Positions 10,560-19,007 of a stretch of DNA of 64,000 nucleotides are shown one piece after another. This DNA comes from Daedaleopsis sinensis. Its lineage: Eukaryota > Basidiomycota > Agaricomycetes > Polyporales > Polyporaceae. The translations under genes were made by a program, and so were the position numbers. The DNA is taken from contig CM066308.1 of assembly GCA_033807695.1 (NCBI GenBank), positions 2,914,001 to 2,978,000 of the forward strand, written 5' to 3'. The notes beneath the pieces are model-generated. The model had not been told where the DNA came from. It made no database searches and worked only from the letters and a program-made list of their open reading frames with translations. Positions within the stretch are counted from its first letter, which is position 1. Each line of letters begins with the position of its first letter.

Positions 10560-12173
10560 TCACTGCACACGCAGCCGGTCCCCCAACGCCTCCGCGAGCG
10601 CGTGGATGTGGTTGAAGGAAACATCCGAGCATCCGACGACCGCCACGCACTCCACCGTGTCGCCCCGCCCTTCCTCCGCGGCCCTATCCGTGAACGCGAC
10701 GCGGTCACGCATCGCCTGCACTACGGCGTCCCCTGACACCCGCTGGCAATGCCATATCGTGAGCTTCCGGAGGCTCGGGAGCCGCACGGCCCACGCGCCG
10801 CGCGGGTCCTCGGCCTCGCGCATGTTCGCGAGCCCGTAAGTGAGCCAGCGGCGGCGGTACGGCGCGAGCATGCCCAGCACGCGGTCGGACATGTCCGAGC
10901 CGACAATCTGGAACTCGCGCAGGTGCTCGAGGTGCTCGAAGCACCAGCGGAAGTCCTTCGTGCGCATGTCGGCGTAATCCATGTGGAGCACCTGCAGGGA
11001 CGGGCGCGACCGCCTGAGCAGCGTGCGGAGGCCCATGCCCGTGGCGTGGTCGGACCACGGCGACTGGGAGAAGTCGTGCGCCTCGTCTTCTGACTCGCCC
11101 TCGTCGGGCGGGCATGAGTCGACGACGTATGGATCGGTGCGCAGCTCGAAGTCGACGTTGGTGTGCTCGAGGTATAGCTCTTCGAGTGCGGGGGCGTCTA
11201 TGTGGGACAGGATGGCGCGCACGGAGACGGTATTCCGGATGAGGAAGACGCGGAGGTGGGGAAGCTTGACGGGGAAGAGGTGTCCGGGCTGAATCGGGTC
11301 TCCCTCCTGTGGCCAGCCCGTGAAGTGGAGTGTCTCGAGCAAGGGCGTACATCGGAGGAAGTTCAACATACGGGGCACGTCCGTCGTCACGTCCAGCGAG
11401 ACCTCCGTAATGCATATCGACTTGACCGGGATGGGCTTCATCACCGCCGCGAGCGGGAGGGCGTACACCGCAAAGTGCAGGGCGAGCTCCGACGGGGCGT
11501 CCGGCTGGCTGTGCTCACGAAAAATGGTCTGTCCCGGCCGGTCGTCGGACATGTCAGAGTCGGTATTGAGCCCGAGCGTGTCCAGCGCGGATATCCCCTT
11601 GATGAGGAGGTGCAGCTCATCGACGAAGCACGCTCTGTCGCGATCAAAGGGGTGCTTCGAGAAGTCGAACTGTTCTTCATGTCGACCGGAGATGACGCAC
11701 CGCTGCAGTCGCTGCATTTGCGAGAGGATCGGTGATAGCAGGGGAAGGATCATGTCCGGGGTCGCCGCCTCGATGCAGACGTCATACGGGAGCGGATGGG
11801 ACATGGACACCCATCGTTGAGCTTGATCGTGTGAGATGGAGATGCCGTTGGACTCGTACAGATATATGTGCTGCCAGATACGAGGAGACAGGCCGGCGAC
11901 GTCCCGCCAGTATCGACAGACTTGGCCAAGAAGGACGGGGGTAAGCTGGTCAGATGGCTCGTCGGAACAGTGGTCGAAGATGTCAATGAGCAGCTCCGGT
12001 GGTAGTCTCGAGACTGGTGGTGATTGTGGAGGGAGATTTGCGAGCATCACTGCCGTCGATGCCCACGACGATGTCAGAGGTGTGGCGACGTCAGGGGGAG
12101 GCAGGTTAAGTCGTGGCGGACGGTGAGCAGGCTGATGGTCATAAACCAGACCGCACTTACATTTAGCGCCCAT
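10560..12173 (-). CDS. F-box protein with leucine-rich-like C-terminus
   Basis: From ATG at 12173 the frame is open to TGA at 10560 (537 aa if unspliced). The F-box is seen as SRLPPELLIDIFDHC, then LTPVLLGQVCRYWRDVAGLSPRIWQHIYL, the usual agaricomycete form of the domain that binds Skp1 in SCF ubiquitin ligases. The remainder has irregular leucine-rich strands (PLLETLHFTGW, LPHLRVFLIRN, ALEELYLEHTN, LREFQIVG, LPSLRKLTIWHC), consistent with a divergent LRR substrate-binding region. A canonical GTAAGT donor at 12160 and CAG acceptor at 12050 define a possible 111-nt intron whose removal keeps the frame (MGAKL-MLANLPPQ..., 500 aa). Either form, or a start at the MLAN methionine, keeps the F-box intact. 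Agaricomycetes carry large expanded families of such F-box proteins, and the substrate cannot be predicted. Confidence 0.85.
   Translation of the reverse strand: MGAKCKCGLVYDHQPAHRPPRLNLPPPDVATPLTSSWASTAVMLANLPPQSPPVSRLPPELLIDIFDHCSDEPSDQLTPVLLGQVCRYWRDVAGLSPRIWQHIYLYESNGISISHDQAQRWVSMSHPLPYDVCIEAATPDMILPLLSPILSQMQRLQRCVISGRHEEQFDFSKHPFDRDRACFVDELHLLIKGISALDTLGLNTDSDMSDDRPGQTIFREHSQPDAPSELALHFAVYALPLAAVMKPIPVKSICITEVSLDVTTDVPRMLNFLRCTPLLETLHFTGWPQEGDPIQPGHLFPVKLPHLRVFLIRNTVSVRAILSHIDAPALEELYLEHTNVDFELRTDPYVVDSCPPDEGESEDEAHDFSQSPWSDHATGMGLRTLLRRSRPSLQVLHMDYADMRTKDFRWCFEHLEHLREFQIVGSDMSDRVLGMLAPYRRRWLTYGLANMREAEDPRGAWAVRLPSLRKLTIWHCQRVSGDAVVQAMRDRVAFTDRAAEEGRGDTVECVAVVGCSDVSFNHIHALAEALGDRLRVQ
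12050..12160 (-). other. Possible optional intron (111 nt, multiple of three)
   Basis: The donor reads T|GTAAGTGC directly after the fourth codon of the F-box gene. The acceptor reads GGCAG|TGATGC, with candidate branch sequences CTTAAC and CTGAC inside. The length is 37 codons and the region has no stop, so spliced and retained forms are both translatable. Confidence 0.55.
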
Positions 12174-12430
12174 CGGCAAGACTGGTCACTGTCCCACGCT
12201 ATTTCGCGCGTCCAACACCCAGCCAAACCGGCATTTCATTTCAGATTCATAGGATCTTTCGACGTCCGTTCATCCGAAGAGAAATAATCTATTGGAGACA
12301 TACTGTTACAACACATGCGATGCGATGCGACGAGAGCCATAAACAAGGAACACCGAACAACGATACAGACAGACGATACAGATGCAGGTCCGATACATGC
12401 ATAACAACCAACCTCCCTACCACGACGCTC

Positions 12431-15400
12431 TCAGCCAGAACACATGAGGCACGCCTCCTTGTTCTCGATCGAGCACATCAACTTCGCCTGCTCGAGCTCA
12501 CGGTCGCGCTGGCGTTGAAGCGCCGCAGCAAACTCGGGGTCCGCCTCTGCTGCCTTCTGGGTGCGCTCGTCGAGGGAGAGCGTTGCAGTTGCGGTAGCAA
12601 GAGCGGTATCGTTCGCGGCGACGACAGTCGAGGAGGGCGAAGGGGGATCGGAGACCGGTGCACCGTTGGTTATAGGACCCACCAACGAAGGCGTCACAGG
12701 TTCCTGCTTGATCGGTGTAGAGGGTTCCTGCTTGATCGGTGTAGAGGGGGTAGGTGTCGCCTCGCGCACGACGCCGTTGGGCTTTGCCTGAGACTTCTTC
12801 CCGGCGTTCTTGAGGTACGAGCTATCGACGGTGAACTTGATGGCCTGCGCTGCGGGGCGCGTGCGGAGATAGTACATGCCGGTCTTCAGACCTTTCTTCC
12901 ACCCATAGAAGTGCATGCTCGTCAGTTGCCCGTTGGTAGGAGATTGGAGATGGACGTTAAGTGATTGCGACTGGCAGATGAACGCTCCACGGTCTGCCGC
13001 GAGGTCAAGAACCTTCTTCTGCGAGATCTCCCAGACAGTCTTGTAGATCGCCTTCACGTTGTCCGGGATGATGTCAATGTTCTGGACCGAACCGTTATTC
13101 GCGATGATCATGTTCTTCATATCATCGTCCCAGAGACCAAGCTCGACCAGCTCGCGAAGGAGCCACGGGCAAACAACTTGGAACTCGCCAGCAAGGACAC
13201 GACGAGTGTATATATTACTGTACAACGCATTAGCATGGGTCGCATCAACGTAGACTGGGAGCTGCTCACCTCGTGTAGGGTTCGAAGCACTCGTTGTTCC
13301 CCAGGATCTGACTCGTCGAGGCGGTAGGCATGGGGGCGACCAAAAGCGAGTTCCGGAGACCGTGCTCGGCGACCTTCGCCTTGAGGCTAGCCCAATCCCA
13401 TAGGTCGGTCGGAGTCACACCCCAAAGATCGAACTGGAGCTTGCCCTGCGAGGCTGGACTGCCCTCGTAGGTCTCGTAAGGACCGTCGACCTGCGCCATC
13501 TCACAGCTTGCTTCGACGGCAGCGTGGTAGATGGTTTCGGAAACTTGAAGATTCAGTCTGCGCGCCTCGACCGAGTCGAAGGGCAAACGAAGCGCCATGA
13601 AGGCATCCGCCAAACCCTGCACGCCGATACCAATCGGACGGTGGCGCATGTTGGAGCGGCGAGCCTCGGGGATAGGGTAGTAGTTGGCGTCGATGACGCG
13701 GTTGAGGTTGAATGCGACCACCTTGGTGACGTCGTGAAGTTTCTGGAAGTTGTACTTGCCACCTTCAATGAAGGACGGGAGGGCGATGGAGGCCAGGTTG
13801 CACACTGCAGTCTCTTCGGGGGACGAGTATTCGATGATCTCGGTGCAAAGATTCGATGACTTGATCGTCCCGAGGTTCTGCTGGTTCGATTTCCCTGGTG
13901 CAGTGATTAGTGAGGGTTACAACGCCTGAAGCAAATTATCAAATACTCACTATTGGCGGCGTCCTTGTACAACATGAATGGACCACCCGTCTCGATCTGC
14001 GCTTCGAGGATTGCATACCAGAGCTTCTGAGCATCAATTGTCTTCCTAGCACGACCTTCGCGTTCGTATTTTTCGTACAAAGCCTCGAACTCCTCACCCC
14101 AAACCTCATGAAGGTTTGGGGCCTCGTTAGGGCAGAAGAGAGACCATTGTCCGCCACTCTCAACACGCTTCATACTGTAGAACTCGATGAGCGGGAGCTG
14201 TTGCGAAGAGCGCAGCGAACTCACAAGAGGTCGGGTATCCAAAGTGCATAAAAGAGATCGCGGGCACGGACTTCTTCTTTGCCGTGGTTCTTGCGTAGAT
14301 CAATGAACTCGAAGATATCCGCGTGCCATGGCTCGAGGTAGATGGCGAAGGCACCCGGACGTTTGTTACCACCCTGGTCCACGTAACGGGCGGTCGAGTC
14401 GTACACTCGCAGCATAGGTACGATACCGTTGGAGTATCCGTTGGTCCCCGCGATGTAAGAACTATACTTATGTTAGAGACCACAATTAGCTAGTACAAGG
14501 GAACGTACCCAGTTGCCCGGATGTTGTGGATGTTGATACCAATACCGCCGGCAGTTTTGCTGATATTAGCGCAGTCCTTGAGCGTAGAATAGATTCCTTC
14601 AATAGAGTCATCCTTCATGCAGACCAAGAAGCACGAGCTCATTTGGGGATTGGGAGTGCCAGCGTTGAAAAGAGTAGGAGACGCATGAGTGAAGTAGCGC
14701 TCAGACATGAGGTTGTAAGTCTGGATGGCGCGGTCGATGTCGGAACCATGAATACCGACAGCGACACGCATCAGTAGGTGTTGCGGGCGTTCGGCCACCC
14801 GCCCATTGATCTTCAACAGATAAGAACGTTCAAGCGTCTTGAAACCGAAGCTAGTCGATTACTCAGTATCATTGAACGTTCAAATGGAGGCATGAACTTA
14901 CAAGTTATAGTTGAAATCTCGATCATAGATGATGGCTGAGTCTAGGACCTCTGCGTTCTTCTGTACAATTGCGTAGGTCTGCTCAGAGATCAGCCCAGCG
15001 GGCTTGCCATTCTTCGGGTCGACTAGGGCGATAGGCTTCATGACTGCTGACAAGGAATGAAATAGATGGACATACTGTAATTATACAAGTCGCTGATTAC
15101 AGCAGAAAAGCTCTTCTTCGTCTCTTTGTGGAGGTTGGAAACAGCAATACGCGCAGCAAGGATCGCGTAGTCTGGATGTTTTGTGGTGAGGTAGGCAGCA
15201 GTCTCGGCAGCGAGGTTCTTGGGGAAAAGGTTCAGTTGGGGCGGACGGTGAGGCGATAACAGTACTCACGTCAAGCTCGACTGTTGTCACTCCAGGGTAA
15301 ACACCCGCGATGACCTTCTGCGTAATCCTGGGGCGTGTCAGGAGCAGCAGTAGTTCATGCCAGCAACGAACTCACCCAATGGGGTCTACATGGTCTTTGT

Positions 15401-15676
15401 CGAGGCCGTAACATAACTTGGCTATCCTTGCCGTGATCTAGGACAACTTATGAGGGGTGCGTGCAACAGGAAGCGTAGTTGAACGCGTACCTTGTCAAAC
15501 TGGACGCGTTCCTTGCGACTATATATGCAATAGACGTTAGTAGGGAGGTCGCCGAGGACCATAAGACGCGTCGTGACGCGACTTACCCATCTAGAGGTGC
15601 GGCGTGTCGTGTTGAGATCTGACGCGAGGATGGAGAGTAGAAGTAGCTGCTTACCTCGCTTGAAGACGAAGGCCAT
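12431..15676 (-). CDS. RNR1: Ribonucleotide reductase large subunit (R1), 12 exons
   Basis: Exons (minus): 15655-15676, 15587-15590, 15491-15518, 15376-15437, 15270-15327, 15076-15217, 14902-15046, 14509-14850, 14225-14461, 13951-14174, 13270-13894 and 12431-13217. All join in frame to 891 aa, close to yeast Rnr1. The enzyme reduces ribonucleoside diphosphates to deoxy forms with the R2 subunit. An ATP-cone domain is at the N-terminus ([18 protein letters not shown], then [12 protein letters not shown]). Catalytic features are present: QMSSCFL (first redox Cys), SNLCTEI (radical Asn/Cys/Glu), VCNLASI (second redox Cys), [22 protein letters not shown], and the C-terminal shuttle pair in EACLMCSG. 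Exon 2 is only 4 nt (ATGG). The C-terminal linker contains a tandem Ser-Thr-Pro-Ile-Lys-Gln-Glu-Pro duplication. The gene shares a promoter with the gene at 16007; MluI boxes lie in promoter, introns 2 and 3, and exon 3. Confidence 0.97.
12699..12746. repeat. 24-bp perfect tandem duplication inside RNR1
   Basis: Two identical 24-bp units at 12699-12722 and 12723-12746 encode, on the minus strand, two copies of an eight-residue unit containing Ile-Lys-Gln-Glu-Pro and Thr-Pro. The repeat is in frame and lies in the linker before the C-terminal cysteine pair. Confidence 0.9.
15587..15590 (-). other. 4-nt micro-exon of RNR1
   Basis: The four bases ATGG are flanked by ..CCTCTAG (acceptor of intron 1) and GTAAGTCGCG (donor of intron 2). 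Including them yields [18 protein letters not shown], the exact pattern expected for the RNR1 N-terminus. Skipping them shifts the frame, because 22 + 28 nt is not a multiple of three. Confidence 0.88.
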
Positions 15677-16006
15677 CTCCTTCGGCGTAAGTGTGAGTTA
15701 TAACACGACCTGATGGGTTGAAAAGGGAAGAGGAAGGGGAAGGGAGATGGTGGTATGCGGAAGAGAGATGTTGAGACGCGACGCGTGCTCTTATAATCAG
15801 AGCGCGTGTATCACGCGCTGACTAAGGAACACGCGATTTTCAACGGACGCGTTGTTTGCTCGTGTATTTTGACGCGTCGCGTCATTAGGCAACACTTATC
15901 GCGCGTAATAGACGCGTAATCAGATTTTGTGAATATGAACTGTTCATTTTAACCACGACACTCATCCACCTGCCTTACCCACAGTCGTCTACAATAAACA
16001 ACCGAT
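15677..16006. promoter_or_regulatory. Bidirectional promoter with MluI cell-cycle boxes
   Basis: The 330 bp between the RNR1 start (-) and the start of the gene at 16007 (+) contain four exact ACGCGT hexamers, at 15781-15786, 15847-15852, 15872-15877 and 15912-15917. There are also several partial CGCG cores (15808-15825, 15832, 15899-15905). ACGCGT is the MCB element bound by MBF (Mbp1/Swi6, or Res1/2-Cdc10 in fission yeast), which drives RNR and other S-phase genes at G1/S. Three more copies lie in the 5' part of RNR1 at 15566-15571, 15504-15509 and 15483-15488. Seven exact copies in about 435 bp is far above chance for a hexamer. Confidence 0.8.
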
Positions 16007-16642
16007 ATGCCCCCTCAGCCTTACATCGTTCATCCTACCGATCTGCAGTATGTGCCGACCATCATGCGGGCCCCCTCGCCCTCCAGCACGATCGGGACAG
16101 ACTATGGCCAGGACGAGACAAACCCGGTTGACACTGAACTCTCTGAACGCGACTTCATCCGAAAGTGTGAGGAGGCTATTGGAATTAACAGGCTACGACC
16201 TGAGGAGGAAGAAGCGAACAGGGATCCTCTCATCCTTGCCCGCCCTCAACGCCAGAAACTGACAGCAATAGAAGAGAAACGTAGGTTTTAACGCATATCT
16301 AGTCCACCAGTTCGTTAATGTGGGCATGCAGAACAATATGAGCGGGTCATGGCGAACTTGCGCGCTGCAGTGAAGACACTCGAGGAGGATGAGCTGTTCG
16401 AGCAGACCGCTGTCACACGCGCCGATGTCGTACTCGACGACCCCACACCTTCGAGTGACGATATCGAAGTAATCATGGCGAGTCTCATGGGTCTATCGCC
16501 ATCCTCTGGATCACACGACGACACAGCAACCGCTACGATGCAAGGCAATTCTCGCTTCTCGTCTCGTTCAGAGACAGTCACGCCACAATGGGGTGTTCCG
16601 GAGATGGCTACGAGTACACCGGCCTGGCGGCCAAAGGCATAA
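16007..16642 (+). CDS. Unknown small protein divergent from RNR1, two exons
   Basis: Exons 16007-16280 and 16332-16642 join in frame (GTAGGT donor, GCAG acceptor) to 194 aa; the start is ATG at 16007, reading MPPQPYIVHPTDLQ. I do not recognise the family. The protein is acidic, with a charged helical middle (SERDFIRKCEEAIGI, RPEEEEANRDPL, QQYERVMANLRAAVKTLEEDELFE) that could form a short coiled coil, then a conserved-looking FEQTAVTRADVVL segment and SSDDIEVIMASLMGL, and ends in a Ser/Thr-rich tail. No membrane segment or signal peptide. Its position across a promoter full of MluI boxes from RNR1 suggests S-phase expression and perhaps a role in replication, cohesion or the kinetochore; that is inference only. 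A coiled-coil kinetochore or spindle component would fit the size and composition. Confidence 0.75.
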
Positions 16643-17540
16643 AGATTTGCGATGAGGTACTGTCTAGTACATGCGTTTGGTCCATCGCGATATTGTGTAC
16701 TAGCTCAATGGCCCTTTTCAGAAATGCGAAAGGCTTCGCAAGCACGCCGTATGCACGTCCATAAATTCGCCTCCTCAGCGAGTGTGGATGGCGAGCCAGT
16801 GACGATGTCGAGAATAAGGGTGACTAAATGAACCATGGATACATATCAGTGGAGAGGGACCTTTCCCGTTCTACTCGAGTCGCAGTGCTCAAGGAAGGCA
16901 CCGCCTCTTCAGTCCTCGGCGTTATCGAGGCACTCGCCCTGAGTACTGAAGCTTGAAGTACTGAATGGCCGCCTTCATTCTTTTGAAATTAGTTTTACCT
17001 GCAGCCAGGTACGTACCGCTCGTCCATGCATCGATCGATATGACCTCCGTGGCACATGGTGGATAGATGCTCTTCCCACCGATTCGAAGTTCGACACACC
17101 CAGTCGCGAGCCATGGCACAGTCGTGCATGCATGAAATTTGACATGTCCAGGGGGGATTTCAAACCCGGAACGACCGACTCAATACTCCTACTCCTTGAT
17201 ACACCATGTATCGGTGACTAAGGGGGGTCCCAATAGTAAGTAACCAAAAGACAGTTGATCAGGTTTGGATCAGGCTGCGACCAAGACTTTCCAGAAGCTC
17301 GCAAAGCAAATATTCTGAGGCGACGGCGTGCGGGCAGGGACGTCACGCCGTTCGTGCTTGAGCAATCCAGGTGTCACTGCCTCGATCGGATGCCACTACT
17401 TACGGTCATAAGACTTATGACTCGCTTGGATTCATGGTACAAAGCCAACTCGTATTTCAACCGATATACACGGGCTCATTGGGTATAAAGGGAGCGTCCA
17501 CTCACCTCACAAGATTTCCATACTCTGCTACATACCTCAT
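16643..17540. other. Intergenic region, no gene recognised
   Basis: About 0.9 kb between two plus-strand genes. Minus-strand frames at 16922-17163 are open for about 60 codons but not recognisable. The right end should hold the promoter of the alpha/beta hydrolase. Confidence 0.5.
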
Positions 17541-18771
17541 CATGCCCACTATCACAGTTGACTCCAACGGCACTGAACTCGCCTACTTTGATAGCGGCGC
17601 GCCCGCTACCTCTGCACATGGTTATATCACTATCTTTGCTATCCACGGTATGCTGTTCGGATACCGTACGTCACCTTCAAGCCCTCCGAGGACTTCGATC
17701 ACCCCCGCTGACCTGATCGCGCACTCCTCTAGACATCTACGACAAAGTGCGCGCACTCGCGCAAGGTGCAGGCGTCCGGCTAGTCGCCATCAATCGCAGG
17801 GGGTTCCCCGGCTCGACCCAATTCTCTGATGAGGACATGGCGGCCCTGATGGGCACCGACGAGCAGAAGGAGGCGTTCCTCCACGCACGCGGGCTGGAAG
17901 TCGCAACATTCATCGACAGTTTCATCGAGGCCAACGATATTCCCCCGATCTCTGACGATGGTTCCACGGGGGGCATCGCTCTCTTGGGCTGGTCCCTTGG
18001 CTGCTGCGTCTCTCTGTCTGTAGTCTCGCATATCGAGAGCTACCCCGAGAGCATCCAGAAGCGACTCGGAGCCTACCTCCGTGCCCACATTTTGCACGGT
18101 ATGCATCATCTCACACCAAGCCTTCTTTGTGTAGGATCGCGCATTGACCCATCCACACCCTAGAGCCTCCGCAAAACGGCCTTGGACTCCCTATGTTCCC
18201 CCAAACTTGGCTGCCGAGCATGGACCCGAACCTCGCCCTCGAGAAAGGCGCTGTGCTGACCGGACACTATCTCTCCGCCTACTTCCGGCACGGGGACCTC
18301 TCCAAGCGTTCGCCGGACGTGCTCGAATACGTCGTGCCCGCGACGTTCCGGCCCCCGAGCGTGTTCACCATGTCCGACGCACAGATACAACAGATCTTCA
18401 GCCTCGAGGCGGGTGTCTCGGACATGACGTGGTACCTCGGCTCGGGCCCGCAACTGCTCGCGAGCTACCAGAAGGCGTGCTTCGACAAGGCTGCGCGGGC
18501 GAAGGTCCCGAAGATGAAGATGTGGCTGCTCGTGGGCGAGGCGACGTTCACTTTGTGTGTGGGAGCGGCATGGAGCATCGAGGACGATAATGCCGCTGCA
18601 GGGGGAGGGTTTGTCAAGAGCCGTTGGCACCCTAAGATCAATCACTTTGTGAGTGTTGGCGGAGTGCGGGTACTGTCAGAGGCCCGGGCTGATCGAGTCC
18701 TGATTGTCCTTCAGATTCACTGGGACGAGCCGGAGCTGGCGATGAAAACCTTCGTCGAGATGTCGCAGTAA
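17541..18771 (+). CDS. Alpha/beta hydrolase fold protein, four exons
   Basis: ATG at 17541 (MPTITVDSNGTELAYFDSG). The oxyanion-type HG motif is in IFAIHGM, then after an intron (about 17669-17733) DKVRALAQG and RLVAINRRGFPGST, a typical strand-loop of the fold. The nucleophile elbow is GWSLG (GxSxG) in IALLGWSLGCCVSL. A second intron (about 18100-18163) leads to PPQNGLGLPMFPQ and a cap region, and a third (about 18650-18716) leads to the C-terminal HWDEPELAMKTFVEMSQ. The HWDEPE histidine is in the position of the catalytic His. The protein is about 340 aa, without signal peptide, so a cytosolic enzyme. Related fungal proteins are annotated only as alpha/beta hydrolases; the substrate cannot be told from sequence. 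The gene converges with Egt1, 236 bp apart. Confidence 0.85.
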
Positions 18772-19007
18772 ACTTGGATTTGTATGATGAGGAGATTATG
18801 GTTCTCGCGATTGATTCGCCGCTGATTCATCGTAGAGGCAGCCTCTCGCCATAGAATCATATATCAAACGTATACTTTGTCATCGGTCCAGCAACATTCC
18901 TACAACATTCCTACATATCACATCAGACAGAAATACAGGCGACGCATGCAACCCATCGCGTTTTTCGTACAACACCCCCCCGTTCCTTTGCGACTCATCC
19001 GTGTCGT

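Noticed and set aside
17130..17220. tRNA-like sequence on the minus strand (GGGTTTGAAATCC resembles a T arm)
   Set aside because: No matching acceptor stem, D arm or anticodon stem at the required spacing.
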